From contig NZ_CP087164.1 of NCBI RefSeq assembly GCF_021172045.1, positions 3,844,001 through 3,908,000 on the forward strand: DNA of 64,000 nt, written 5' to 3'. Origin of the DNA: Capillimicrobium parvum. GTDB lineage: Bacteria > Actinomycetota > Thermoleophilia > Solirubrobacterales > Solirubrobacteraceae. A program made the position numbers and the translations under genes. A model generated the notes under the pieces. It made no database searches. It had not been told where the DNA came from and was given only the letters and a program-made list of their open reading frames with translations. Below, in pieces: positions 1 to 8,452 of the stretch. Every line of letters starts with the position of its first letter. The first letter of the stretch is position 1.

Positions 1-502
1 CGCGGCCGTTCAGGAGGACGTCCAGCTGCTCGCGAGCGGTGAGCCGGAAGAGATCGGGCTGGGGCACGCCGGGCAGCCGCAGGCCCGCCGGCGCGACGAG
101 CGTGAGGCTGCTGAACCGCTCCGGGTAGGTGATCGCGAGCTCCATGGCGATCCATCCCCCGAGCGCGTGGCCGACGACATGCGGGCGATCGACGTCGAGC
201 GCGCGCAGGAACGCGTCGTAGTGGAGCACCACGTCGGCGAATCCGGTGAGGGTCGGCGGCAGCGGCGTGTCGCCGAAGCCCGGGTGCTCGGGCACGACGA
301 GGTCGACCGACTCAGAGAGGTGCTCGTGGAACGGCAGCCAGCCGCGCGTGAGGTACGGCGCGGCGCCGTGGAGGTAGAGCACCGGCTCGCCGGATCCGCT
401 CCGGCGGTACGCGGTGTGGAGCCCGTCCACCTCCACGTGATGTGGCTCCGCGCGCCGGGTTCGCTGGCCGCCCGGTCCGGTCCCTTGGTCGCGTGTCGTC
501 AC
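1..502 (-). CDS. alpha/beta hydrolase, 3' end outside window, nucleophile Ser replaced by Ala
   Basis: Partial gene read leftward off the window edge; 167 codons are visible. The GTG start at 500-502 is preceded by AGGAG. The fold is clear: an LYLHGAAP oxyanion segment near residue 40, VVPEHPGFGDT near 70, and a nucleophile elbow near residue 113. It resembles the complete hydrolase at 6766-7596 along its whole visible length. The elbow reads GHALGGW where the paralogue has GHSLGGW, so the catalytic serine codon (164-166) is GCG, Ala. That is directly visible; loss of classical hydrolysis is inference. It is divergent from the IclR gene at 677, which is the likely regulator. Substrate unknown; the neighbourhood suggests ring-cleavage or ester intermediates. 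Confidence 0.85.
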   Translation of the reverse strand, partial: MTTRDQGTGPGGQRTRRAEPHHVEVDGLHTAYRRSGSGEPVLYLHGAAPYLTRGWLPFHEHLSESVDLVVPEHPGFGDTPLPPTLTGFADVVLHYDAFLRALDVDRPHVVGHALGGWIAMELAITYPERFSSLTLVAPAGLRLPGVPQPDLFRLTAREQLDVLLNGR

Positions 503-676
503 GTTGGTCTCCTGTCTGGGTTATGTGCGCTATGCGTGCAGATGTCTCATACTCCGGGCTGTGAGCTACGACATACCACGCACGCGATGGGCCCGGAGCG
601 CGGGCGCCGGTGACGGACCTAGGCTTTGCCGGATGCGCCCCGAGACCGGTCCGAGGGCGGCGACGCCACCGTGCCC

Positions 677-1384
677 ATGACCCCGTCCGATACCGCCCGC
701 CCCGCCCTGAGCGCGGGCGCTCAGACGCTGGACCGCGGGCTGCACATCCTGGAGCTCCTGGCCGACGCCCCGCACGGGCTCACGGTCACGGAGCTCGCGA
801 CGGCGCTGGGCGTCCATCGCGCGGTCGTCTACCGCCTCGTGACCACGCTCACCAGCCGCGGGCTGGTCGCCCGCTCCGACGGCGGTCGCGTCCGGCTGTG
901 GACCGGCGTCGTCCGGCTCGCCCGGGGAGCATTCTCGGAGCTGCGCACCGCCGCGATGCCCGAGCTCGAGACGCTCGCGCGAGACGTCGAGGCGACCGCC
1001 ACGTTGAGCGTCGCCGATGGCGGCGAGGCGATCTGCATCGCCGTCGTCGAGCCGCAGAACACGGTCATGCACGTCGCCTACCGGACCGGGACGCGCCATC
1101 CCCTGACGATGGGCGCGTCCGGCAAGGCGATCCTCGCTGGCCATGCACCGCAGCCGAACGAGCCGCCCGACGTGGCCGCCGCCCGCCGCCGCGGGTACGT
1201 GCAGACGGAGGGCGAGCTGCAGAGCGGCGCCGTCGGTCTGGCGGCGCCGATCCGCGTCGGCGCCGCCCCGCCCGAGGCCAGCGTCGCGGTGGTGAGCCTG
1301 GCGCCGCTGGGCCCGGAGTGCGCGCCGCGCGTCGTGGATGCCGCCGATCGGATCTCGCGCGCGCTCACCGACGCGATGCTGTAG
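677..1384 (+). CDS. IclR-family transcriptional regulator
   Basis: About 235 residues. An N-terminal winged helix (roughly residues 15-75, with TVTELATALGVHRAVVYRL as the recognition region) is followed by a C-terminal IclR effector-binding domain (GTRHPLTMGASGKAILAG is the typical signature stretch). IclR proteins usually control adjacent catabolic operons and bind small aromatic or carboxylic acids. The ATG at 677 is preferred, but TTG 626 and GTG 671 are possible because none has a strong ribosome site. It is divergent from the hydrolase at 1-502 and convergent with the binding protein ending at 1495. Effector unknown. Confidence 0.88.
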   Translation: MTPSDTARPALSAGAQTLDRGLHILELLADAPHGLTVTELATALGVHRAVVYRLVTTLTSRGLVARSDGGRVRLWTGVVRLARGAFSELRTAAMPELETLARDVEATATLSVADGGEAICIAVVEPQNTVMHVAYRTGTRHPLTMGASGKAILAGHAPQPNEPPDVAAARRRGYVQTEGELQSGAVGLAAPIRVGAAPPEASVAVVSLAPLGPECAPRVVDAADRISRALTDAML

Positions 1385-1494
1385 CCGGTCTCCCGGGGAC
1401 GTCGTGCCGTTCGGGTGCAACGGTTGCGGGAGGCCCACCAACCGCACGGCGTCGGCCTGCGCCGGCGAGCGCGCTCGATCCGGTCGTCCTGCCG

Positions 1495-2592
1495 CTACTC
1501 CGCGCCCCACTCGGGCGTGAACTCGGCGACGTTCGCCTTGGTGATGATCCTCGGCTCGTCGATCGCCAGGGCGTCGACGCCGGTCGGGTCCACCGTCTCG
1601 CCGTTGACCGCCTGCGTTGCCGCCTTCGCCGCGGCCACGGCCTCCTGGAACGGCCAGTTGCCCGCGGTCGCGAACAGCGTGCCATCCTCGACGCCCTTGA
1701 TGCCGAGGCGGCTTCCGCCGTTGCCCAGCAGCTTGACCTCGTCCTGCTTGCCCGCCTGCTTGACGGCGGGCACGACGGCCAGCGCCTGCGTGTCGGCAGC
1801 CGAGAGGAACACGGTGGCATCCGGATGCGCGCTCAGCGCGTCAGGGAACGCTTTCGCGATGACGCTCGGGTCGTACTGGCCGACGACCTTCTGCTCGATC
1901 TGCACGTTCGGTCCCGCCTCCTTGGCCACGGTGTCCACGCCGAGGTTCGTGAAGTGGTCGCTCGGCGTCGCGACCTCCGCGATCACCTTGCACGGGTCGA
2001 CGCCCTTGCACGCCTCCTTGGTGATGTCGACGAGGTTCTTCGCGTTCGCGGTCGGCGTCTGGACGATGCTGGCGACGACGCCGTCGGTCTGCGGCTCGAT
2101 CTTCTCCGGGTCCTTGCCCACCGCGATGTCGAGCGCCACGACCGGGATGTCGGCCTGCTTGGCCGCCGCGACGCACGGGACGCCCGTGGGGCCCTCGACG
2201 GCCTCGAGGATGATGGCGTCGAAGCGCCCGCTGGAGACCGCGTCCTGGCACTGCTTGAGCTGCTTCTGGGGGTCGAAGTTCGCGCTGAACACCTGCACCC
2301 GGCCCCCGTCCTTGGAGACGACGCTCTCGATGCCGTCCTTCTGGGCCTGGTGGAAGTCCGCGTAGGTGTAGACGAGGAACGCGACGTTCACCGGCTTGCC
2401 GCCGGCGGTCGTCGCCGTCGCCGTCGCCGCGGTCGACACGCCGGTGCCGGCGGGCGCCGCGGTCGACGAGGCGCCGCCGTCGTCGCTGGAACCGCATGCC
2501 CCGATCAGTAGGGCCACGGCAGTCACCGCCATGGCCGCGCACGCGCTCCGCCGGCGCGCCCGCCGTCCCGTCCCGACTCCATCGTTGCCCAT
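1495..2592 (-). CDS. sugar-type ABC substrate-binding lipoprotein (RbsB-like)
   Basis: 365 residues. The signal peptide is basic then hydrophobic and ends in the lipobox LIGAC (Cys33), followed by a Ser/Thr/Ala/Gly linker. The body is a periplasmic-binding-protein type 1 fold of the ribose-binding class: VNVAFLVYTYADFHQAQKDG near the N-terminus, then SSGRFDAIILEA, DIPVVALDI and a late NGETVDPTGVDA hinge segment. The ATG at 2592 has a good GGAGGCGAGGAG site. A longer upstream frame is rejected because it would bury the signal peptide. No permease or ATPase gene lies nearby, so it is an orphan in this window. Its last residues (EFTPEWG) recur as a remnant at 13685-13720. A 19-bp palindrome sits upstream. 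Confidence 0.9.
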   Translation of the reverse strand: MGNDGVGTGRRARRRSACAAMAVTAVALLIGACGSSDDGGASSTAAPAGTGVSTAATATATTAGGKPVNVAFLVYTYADFHQAQKDGIESVVSKDGGRVQVFSANFDPQKQLKQCQDAVSSGRFDAIILEAVEGPTGVPCVAAAKQADIPVVALDIAVGKDPEKIEPQTDGVVASIVQTPTANAKNLVDITKEACKGVDPCKVIAEVATPSDHFTNLGVDTVAKEAGPNVQIEQKVVGQYDPSVIAKAFPDALSAHPDATVFLSAADTQALAVVPAVKQAGKQDEVKLLGNGGSRLGIKGVEDGTLFATAGNWPFQEAVAAAKAATQAVNGETVDPTGVDALAIDEPRIITKANVAEFTPEWGAE

Positions 2593-2647
2593 ATCGCTCC
2601 TCGCCTCCTCCCCGGACGCTCCGCCCACCGGAGCCATCCGTTCGTTA

Positions 2648-2666
2648 TTCGCACGTTGCGTGCGAA
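2648..2666. promoter_or_regulatory. perfect palindrome, probable operator of the binding-protein gene
   Basis: TTCGCACG-TTG-CGTGCGAA: two perfect 8-bp arms around a 3-bp spacer, about 55 bp upstream of the binding-protein start at 2592. Position and symmetry fit a dimeric repressor or activator site. The 280-bp stretch 2593-2872 holds no gene that I can support. Confidence 0.6.
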
Positions 2667-2872
2667 GAGTAGCCACGCCGTGCGCACCGCGCAAGCGCGT
2701 GGGCACTCCGCGGCGTCAACCGCGGCGTCACCGCGGGGACAGCCCGTGGTGCCGCGATCCGCGACGGGCCGGCTCGGTCAGGAGCGCAGCAGCCGCTTGA
2801 GTCGGCAGCCGCCGCCAGGCCGGTCTCGTCGTGACGTCACCGGGCGCCGCAGCGTGCACCCGGAGCGCCCGG

Positions 2873-4309
2873 TCACCCGCCTCGGGCCGAGCTGATCGGC
2901 GAGCCGCACCGCGCCGGTGCGCGGTCGCGCACGACCGCCAGGACGACCAGCACGCCCACGGCGCCGATGCCTGCGCCGAGCAGCGCGGCGTCGCGGAAGC
3001 CCGCGGCCACCCCGGCCGCCCCCGGCTCGTCCGATGCGTGCGCCATCACCGTGGCGAGGATCCCGAGACCGATCGCGCCGCCGACCTGCGTGCTCGTGCT
3101 CCACAGCCCGGACGACAGGCCGGCCTCAGCACCGTGGCCAAGGTCGTCGCTCGTGGTGATGACGCTCGAGACCTCCGAGAAGCAGATCCCGATGCCGAAC
3201 GCCGCGGCGGCCGGCAGGTAGACGAGCCACAGCGACCCGTCGGCGCCCACCGCGGACAGCCCCGCAGACCCGGCGGCGGTGAGCCCGAGGGCCCCCGCGA
3301 GCATCCTGCGAAAGCCGAAGCGTCCGACGAGGCGCGACGCCGCGACCGACAGGGTCAACGAGCCAAGGCCGGTGGGCAGCATCCACAGCCCGCACTCGAT
3401 CGGCGATAGCCCGCGCGCCTCCTGCAGGAACACGGACAGCAGCGCGAGGATGCCGAGCAGCAGCGCCCCGAAGACGAGCGTCGCCAGGTTGCCCCCGACG
3501 ACGTTGCGCAGGCGCAGGATGTGCGGCGGCAGGATGGGCGCGCGCACGCGCCGCTCCCAAGCGGCGAACGCGGCGGCGAGGACGAGGGCGCCGGCGAGCG
3601 GGCCCAGGACGGCGGCCGAGCCCCACCCGGCGCTGCCCGACTCGGCCACGCTCACGACGATCAGCGCGACGGCCAGCGACGCCGCGACCGCCCCGACGAC
3701 GTCGAGCGGCCCGTCGCCGCGCGTGCCCGGATGCGCCGGGACGACGCGCAGCGTGGCCAGCGCGGCGGCGGCGCTCACCGGGACCATGATCAGGAAGACC
3801 CAGCGCCACCCCATGAGCTCCGTCACCACTCCACCGACGAGCAGCCCCAGCGTCGCCGCGACGCCGGAGACCAGTCCGAGGAGGCCCAGCGCCCGGTCGC
3901 GCCCGGCCCCGCGGGTGAACGTCACGGTGATGATCGACAGCGCGGCGGCCGCGGCGAGCGCGGAGCCGAAGCCCTGGGCCGCGCGGCCGGCGACCAGCGT
4001 CACCGCCGTCGGCGCGAGGCCGCAGCCCACGGAGGCGGCGGTGAAGACCGCCAGTCCGGCGACGAGCACCCGCCGCCGGCCGAACAGGTCGGCGGCCCGG
4101 CCCGCGAGCAGGAGGAAGCCGCCGAAGCCGATCATGTACGCAGTCTGCACCCACTGGAGGTCGGCGCCGGAGAACCCGAGGTCGCGCTGGATGGCCGGGA
4201 GCGCGAGCGTCGCGTCGACGTCGAGCAGGACCACCAGGAACTGCGTCAGCAGCAGCAGCGCGAGCAGCAGGTTCGGATGTGCGGAGCGCGGCGGGGCGGG
4301 CTGGACCAC
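2873..4309 (-). CDS. MFS transporter, DHA2-type drug/metabolite exporter
   Basis: 478 residues with many hydrophobic helices, the count expected for 14-helix DHA2 proteins. Visible family marks are LLDVDATLALPAIQRDLG in helix 1 (the D in LDVD is typical), the GRAADLFGRRRVL loop after helix 2 (motif A) and a motif-C-like GLLVGGVVTELMGWRW. These proton antiporters export drugs, dyes or toxic metabolites across the inner membrane. The start is GTG at 4309. It is divergent from the small protein at 4387. The intergenic region contains CGCACGTTTATCGCACAT, which resembles half of the recurring palindrome seen at 4704 and 14493. Substrate cannot be read from sequence. Confidence 0.88.
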   Translation of the reverse strand: MVQPAPPRSAHPNLLLALLLLTQFLVVLLDVDATLALPAIQRDLGFSGADLQWVQTAYMIGFGGFLLLAGRAADLFGRRRVLVAGLAVFTAASVGCGLAPTAVTLVAGRAAQGFGSALAAAAALSIITVTFTRGAGRDRALGLLGLVSGVAATLGLLVGGVVTELMGWRWVFLIMVPVSAAAALATLRVVPAHPGTRGDGPLDVVGAVAASLAVALIVVSVAESGSAGWGSAAVLGPLAGALVLAAAFAAWERRVRAPILPPHILRLRNVVGGNLATLVFGALLLGILALLSVFLQEARGLSPIECGLWMLPTGLGSLTLSVAASRLVGRFGFRRMLAGALGLTAAGSAGLSAVGADGSLWLVYLPAAAAFGIGICFSEVSSVITTSDDLGHGAEAGLSSGLWSTSTQVGGAIGLGILATVMAHASDEPGAAGVAAGFRDAALLGAGIGAVGVLVVLAVVRDRAPARCGSPISSARGG

Positions 4310-4386
4310 CGGCTGATCGTCGCACGTTTATCGCACATAGGCGTCCGGCTATGGGTACGATGGCGCTCCCTAGACCGAGGAGAGCC

Positions 4387-4692
4387 ATGGCCGACGACCT
4401 GTACGCCGAGATCGTTCGCGTTCGCCCGAAGGACGCCGCCGCCGAGGCGCGGCTGCTCGAGATCCGCGACGACCTCGTGCAGTCCTACCGCGACAACTTC
4501 CCCGCGTTCGTCAGCTGCCGGCTGCTGAGGCCCGAGGAGGGAGGGACCTGGGTGGACCTGTGGCTCTGGACCTCGAAGGCCGCCGCCGAGGAGGCTTTGG
4601 CCGACACGAGCAGGACGCCGCTCTTCGAGGAGTGGGGGTCGCTCGTCGAGTTGGTGCAGTTCGAGTGGGCCGCCGTCCTCGCCGACCACTGA
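4387..4692 (+). CDS. small antibiotic-biosynthesis-monooxygenase-like (ferredoxin-fold) protein
   Basis: 101 residues from ATG 4387, preceded by GAGGAGA at a good distance. An upstream extension to 4279 would run through the divergent promoter and is rejected. The pattern (a strand, a helix rich in Ala/Glu, FVSCRLLRPEEGGTWVDLWLW as two strands, a second helix, then VQFEW) is that of dimeric alpha/beta-barrel ABM-type domains. Such domains act as cofactor-free oxygenases, isomerases or stress proteins. No catalytic assignment is possible. It sits upstream of the monooxygenase at 4790 and may be co-regulated. Confidence 0.6.
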   Translation: MADDLYAEIVRVRPKDAAAEARLLEIRDDLVQSYRDNFPAFVSCRLLRPEEGGTWVDLWLWTSKAAAEEALADTSRTPLFEEWGSLVELVQFEWAAVLADH

Positions 4693-4703
4693 CCGTATGG
4701 CTT

Positions 4704-4714
4704 CCGATAATCGG
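4704..4714. promoter_or_regulatory. CCGATAATCGG palindrome upstream of the monooxygenase operon
   Basis: Perfect 11-bp palindrome CCGAT-A-ATCGG, 75 bp upstream of the ATG at 4790, followed by a partial copy (ACCGATAGTT). Near-identical motifs occur at 11421-11430, 11471-11480 and 14493-14505, which suggests one regulator for this catabolic region. Confidence 0.5.
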
Positions 4715-4789
4715 TATTGTCAAGACCGATAGTTGAGCCTATGGTAGGGTCGCACGAGTTCATCCCGCAGCGCAGGAGCTGACGTCCGC

Positions 4790-6109
4790 ATGCCCGATCT
4801 CGAGTTCTATCTGTTCAACTTCGGGTCCTACCCGGACGTTCCACACGTCGACGACACGCCACGCCGGTCGCTCTACATCGACGCGCCGAACGAGCTCTAC
4901 GACCCCCGCAAGGGCCAGTGGGTTGTGGACTCCTACCTCGACACCCTCGAGTTCGGCGAGAAGCTCGGCTTCGACGGCCTGTGCACGACGACACAGATGG
5001 GCGGGCCGATCGGCGTCACGCCGAGCTCGATGCTGCCGGCCGCCTGGCTCGCGGCGCGGACGCAGCGGATCAAGATCGTGGCGCTCGGCCCGATCCTCAA
5101 CACGTACCTCTCCCCCATGCGGGCGGCCGAGGACATCGCGCTGCTCGACACGATGAGCGGCGGGCGCCTCATCGTCGGGCTGCCGATGGGCCACGGCCAG
5201 AACTGGCACGCAGCCGGCGGCATGAACCCCGCGTACGCGCGCGACCGTCACTGGGAGGCCCACGACCTCATGGTCAAGGCCTTCACGGAACCGGGGCCGT
5301 TCGAGTGGCAGGGCGAGTTCTTCCACGTGCCCTACGCCAACCTGTGGCCGCGTCCGGTCCAGCAGCCGTACCCGGAGATCTGGGTCCCGGCCGCCGGCTC
5401 GCGCGTCACGTTCGAGCGCTGCGCCCGGCACCACTACACGTACCAGACGCTGTTCTCGCCGAAGAAGGCGCTGCTGCGCAACGTGACCGCCTTCCGCAAG
5501 GTGGCCGAGGAGGAGTTCGGCTACACGCCCGACCCCAACCAGATCGTCTCGGTGCTGTTCGTCCACGTCGCCGAGACCGACCAGCAGGCGCGGCTGGAGG
5601 CCGAGCCCCACCTGCGCTGGGTCTTTCAGAACATGATCCGCGCGAACGCCTACGACGCGTTCCCGCCCGGGCACTTCAGCCCGCAGTCGCTGCGCGGCTT
5701 CCTGACGGGAGGCGGCTACCGCAACCGCGACATCGGCGACATGACCTACGAGGAGATCGTCGACGAGGGCTGGGGCGTCATCGGCTCGCCCGACACGGTC
5801 TGCGAGCAGCTCGACGACATCGTCACGCAGCTGGGTGCGGGACGCGTCATCGTCATCGCCGACAACGGGGCGATGCCCAACTGGATGATCCGCAAGTCCA
5901 TGACGCTGATGGCCGAGCAGGTCATCCCGCGCTTCCGTCCGCCGGGCGGCGCGCCGGTCTGGGCGCGCGAGGACCCGCGACCGGTCCCCACCCACGCGCA
6001 GCTCGGCGCCGACCTCATGGGCCGCACGCTGCCCGCCCATCCCGAGGCGGTCATGCCCGACGGCGACCGCATCGACGTCCGCACCGGCCACGTCGCGGAC
6101 GCCCGATGA
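4790..6109 (+). CDS. LLM-class flavin-dependent monooxygenase
   Basis: 439 residues of the bacterial luciferase-like family, which adopts a TIM barrel using reduced FMN or F420. Visible marks are LEFGEKLGFDGLCTTTQ, the ILNTYLSPMRAAEDIALLD strand/helix with LSGGR-type sequence (MSGGRLIVGLPMGHG), and the late segment WGVIGSPDTVCEQLDDIV. Members hydroxylate, or insert oxygen into, alkanes, cyclic ketones and heterocycles. It starts at ATG 4790 with CAGGAGCTGACG upstream, and its stop overlaps the start of the next gene (ATGA, 6106-6109), so the two are translationally coupled. The C-terminal 60 residues form a Pro-rich tail. Substrate unknown. Confidence 0.87.
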   Translation: MPDLEFYLFNFGSYPDVPHVDDTPRRSLYIDAPNELYDPRKGQWVVDSYLDTLEFGEKLGFDGLCTTTQMGGPIGVTPSSMLPAAWLAARTQRIKIVALGPILNTYLSPMRAAEDIALLDTMSGGRLIVGLPMGHGQNWHAAGGMNPAYARDRHWEAHDLMVKAFTEPGPFEWQGEFFHVPYANLWPRPVQQPYPEIWVPAAGSRVTFERCARHHYTYQTLFSPKKALLRNVTAFRKVAEEEFGYTPDPNQIVSVLFVHVAETDQQARLEAEPHLRWVFQNMIRANAYDAFPPGHFSPQSLRGFLTGGGYRNRDIGDMTYEEIVDEGWGVIGSPDTVCEQLDDIVTQLGAGRVIVIADNGAMPNWMIRKSMTLMAEQVIPRFRPPGGAPVWAREDPRPVPTHAQLGADLMGRTLPAHPEAVMPDGDRIDVRTGHVADAR

Positions 6110-6765
6110 CCGCGACCCAGCCTCTGCGGATCGCGATCTTCGGCGCAAGCGGATCGATCGGCAGCGCGATCGCGGCCGAGGCGCTCGCGCGCGGTCACGC
6201 GGTCGTCGCGGTCGCGCGCGAGCCGTCGCGCGTGAAGGGCCGCCACGAGCGTCTCACCATCGTGACCGGCGACGTCACGGACGCGGCGTGCGTGGCGCAG
6301 GTCGCCGCCGACTGCGACGCGGTCGTCAGCGCGGTCGGCGGGGCCGCCGAGGGCCGCCCGGAGGTCGTCGTCGACGCGGCGCGCGCCCTCGTCGACGGGG
6401 TCAGCGCCGGCGGCCGCGCCCGCCTGTTGGTCGTAGGCGGCGCGGGCAGCCTGGAGCACCCGGCCGGCGGCACGGTGTCGTCCCAGCCGGGCTTCCCCGA
6501 CGCGTGGAAGCCGAGCTCCCACGCGCAGGGCCGCGCCCTCGAGGTCTTTCGCGAGGCCGGCGACGCGGTCGACTGGACCTACCTCAGCCCCGCCCACGTC
6601 ATCGAGCCGGGCGAGCGCTCGGGCACGTATCGCACGGGCGGCGACGCGCTGGTCGTCGACGACGCCGGCGAGAGCCGCATCACGATCCCCGACTACGCGG
6701 TCGCGGCGGTCGACGAGCTCGAGCGGCCGCGCCACCGCGGCCGGCGCTTCACCATCGGCTACTGA
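6106..6765 (+). CDS. NAD(P)-binding Rossmann protein (atypical SDR / NmrA-like)
   Basis: 219 residues. An N-terminal dinucleotide fold, IAIFGASGSIGSAIAAEAL (residues 9-27, GxxGxxG type), is followed by AREPSRVKGRHERLTIVTGDVTD and a central AVVSAVGG. The family includes NAD(P)H reductases of the NmrA/YwnB type and epimerase-like redox sensors. It has no obvious YxxxK catalytic pair. The start codon overlaps the stop of the monooxygenase by 4 bp, so a supporting role is likely: flavin reduction, or reduction of the oxygenated product. It ends immediately beside the stop of the convergent hydrolase, with no bases between (6765/6766). Confidence 0.82.
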   Translation: MTATQPLRIAIFGASGSIGSAIAAEALARGHAVVAVAREPSRVKGRHERLTIVTGDVTDAACVAQVAADCDAVVSAVGGAAEGRPEVVVDAARALVDGVSAGGRARLLVVGGAGSLEHPAGGTVSSQPGFPDAWKPSSHAQGRALEVFREAGDAVDWTYLSPAHVIEPGERSGTYRTGGDALVVDDAGESRITIPDYAVAAVDELERPRHRGRRFTIGY

Positions 6766-7596
6766 TCAGACGGCGCCGGCGTGCCCGGCGATCGCCTCGG
6801 CGAGCTGCGCGGGCCGCTGGACGATCAGCAGGTGGCCGGTCGGCTCGCCCGGCTCGCCCGCGACCACGGTGCGCTGTGCGCCCGGGATGAGCTCGGCCCA
6901 GCGCTCGGCGTGGCGGGCGGGGATCAGGCGGTCGTCGTCGGCGCCCACCACCAGCGTCGGGATCCCGATGCGCCCCAGGCGGTGGTCGAGCTTGACGTCG
7001 TAGCGCGGGTTCCACATGAGCCGCGCGAACGCGATCGACTCGCTGTAGACCTGGATCGTGTTCTCGATCTCGTCGCCCTGCTGGAAGTACTCGAGGTACT
7101 TCTCGGGCGGCGCGCCGCTGAGCAGGATCTCCATCGCCATCTCGGGACCCATCCGGAACGGGTCGGTCATCGGCGCCTCGGGGACGCGCAGGCCGGCCGG
7201 TGTGACGAGCGAGAGGGAACGGAAGCGCTCCGGGTAGAAGATCGCGAGGTACGCCGCGATCCAGCCGCCGAGCGAGTGGCCGGCGAGGTGAGCGTCCTCG
7301 ATGCCGAGCGCGCGCAGGAAGCCGTCGTAGTGCAGCACGAGGTCGTCCATGCCGCGCAGCCAGCCGGGCATCGCGGTGTCGCCGAAGCCTGGATGCTCGG
7401 GCACGATGACGTCGAAGCGCGTGCTGAGCTCCTCGTAGAGCGGCAGCCACGAGCGGGTGAGACCGGCGCCGTGGAGGTAGAGCAGCGGCTCGCCCCGGCC
7501 CTTGCGCCGGTACGCGGTCCGCAATCCGTCGACCTCGACCCACTGCGGCTCCGTCCAGTGCGCCCAGTCACGGGTCGCCTCGGCGGTCTGGGTCAT
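6766..7596 (-). CDS. alpha/beta hydrolase
   Basis: 276 residues. Start ATG 7596 follows GGAGGGAG. Catalytic triad candidates: Ser108 in GHSLGGW, an Asp in GADDDRLIP (about 220-222) and His255 in PTGHLL. The oxyanion stretch is LYLHGAGL near 40. It resembles meta-cleavage-product (C-C bond) hydrolases and haloalkane/ester hydrolases; the sequence does not choose between these. It is a close paralogue of the gene at 1-502, which lacks the nucleophile. The gene is divergent from an IclR regulator (7725), an arrangement repeated from the left end of the window. Confidence 0.9.
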   Translation of the reverse strand: MTQTAEATRDWAHWTEPQWVEVDGLRTAYRRKGRGEPLLYLHGAGLTRSWLPLYEELSTRFDVIVPEHPGFGDTAMPGWLRGMDDLVLHYDGFLRALGIEDAHLAGHSLGGWIAAYLAIFYPERFRSLSLVTPAGLRVPEAPMTDPFRMGPEMAMEILLSGAPPEKYLEYFQQGDEIENTIQVYSESIAFARLMWNPRYDVKLDHRLGRIGIPTLVVGADDDRLIPARHAERWAELIPGAQRTVVAGEPGEPTGHLLIVQRPAQLAEAIAGHAGAV

Positions 7597-7724
7597 GTCT
7601 CCCTCCAAAGCTGCGTTCGATTTGCGAGCATCGTTGTTCGTCTAACGGTATATCTCTCGCCGGCATCCGTCAAACGGCCGCATCCGGTCGGGAGCCGTCG
7701 CAGGCTGCCGGTATCGTCCGCGCC

Positions 7725-8450
7725 GTGGCCGAGATCTCCAAGACCGCCGATCAGGCGCTGACGGTCCTGCTGGAGGTCGGCGAGAGCGGCCCGGTCACCC
7801 CGGCCGTCCTGGCCCGGTCGCTGGGCATGAACCGCACGGTCGTGCACCGCCTGCTCTCGACGCTGCACCAGCGCGGGTTCATCACGCGCCAGGAGAACGG
7901 CTACGTGCCCGGCGCCATCCTCGTGCGCATCGCCGACCACGTGCAGCCCGAGCTGCGCTCGCAGGGCCGGCGGGTGATGCGCGAGCTCAGCGACCTGGTC
8001 GGCGAGACCGTCGTCATGCACATCCCCGACGGCGAGGACGCCGTCGTGCTCGACCAGGTCGTGTCCGACCGCAACATCGTGCGCGTCGAGCACGAGATCG
8101 GCTCGCGCCACACGCTCGTCCAGGGGGCCAGCGGCCGGGCCATCCTCGCGTTCCTCAGCCCCCAGGTCGTCGACCGCATCACCCGCAAGCTCGACAACGC
8201 CGACGGCATCCGCCGCCAGCTCGAGGGCGTGCGCCAGCTCGGCTACTCGCTCTCGCACGACGAGCTCCAGCAAGGCGTCCACGGCCTCGCCGTCCCCGTG
8301 CTCGACGACACCGGCGTCGCCGTGGCCAGCCTGGCGATCCTCGTGCCGGTCACGCGCGCGAACAACCTGACCGAGCACACCGACGCGCTCCTGGAGTCGT
8401 CGGCCGGGCTGTCGCGGGCGCTGTCGGGCGCGCACGTCGCCGCGCGCTGA
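7725..8450 (+). CDS. IclR-family transcriptional regulator
   Basis: 241 residues, GTG start at 7725. The winged helix lies at residues 5-65 (TPAVLARSLGMNRTVVHRLLSTL) and the IclR sensor domain at about 75-235 (GSRHTLVQGASGRAILAFLS; GYSLSHDELQQGVHGLAVPV, which is the conserved ligand-pocket segment). It is divergent from the hydrolase at 7596 across about 128 bp, which includes CCGT-CAA-ACGG and an AT-rich stretch. It is convergent with the CMD gene ending at 8453. It probably controls the hydrolase and perhaps the dehydrogenase operon to the right; the effector is unknown. Confidence 0.9.
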   Translation: MAEISKTADQALTVLLEVGESGPVTPAVLARSLGMNRTVVHRLLSTLHQRGFITRQENGYVPGAILVRIADHVQPELRSQGRRVMRELSDLVGETVVMHIPDGEDAVVLDQVVSDRNIVRVEHEIGSRHTLVQGASGRAILAFLSPQVVDRITRKLDNADGIRRQLEGVRQLGYSLSHDELQQGVHGLAVPVLDDTGVAVASLAILVPVTRANNLTEHTDALLESSAGLSRALSGAHVAAR

Positions 8451-8452
8451 TC

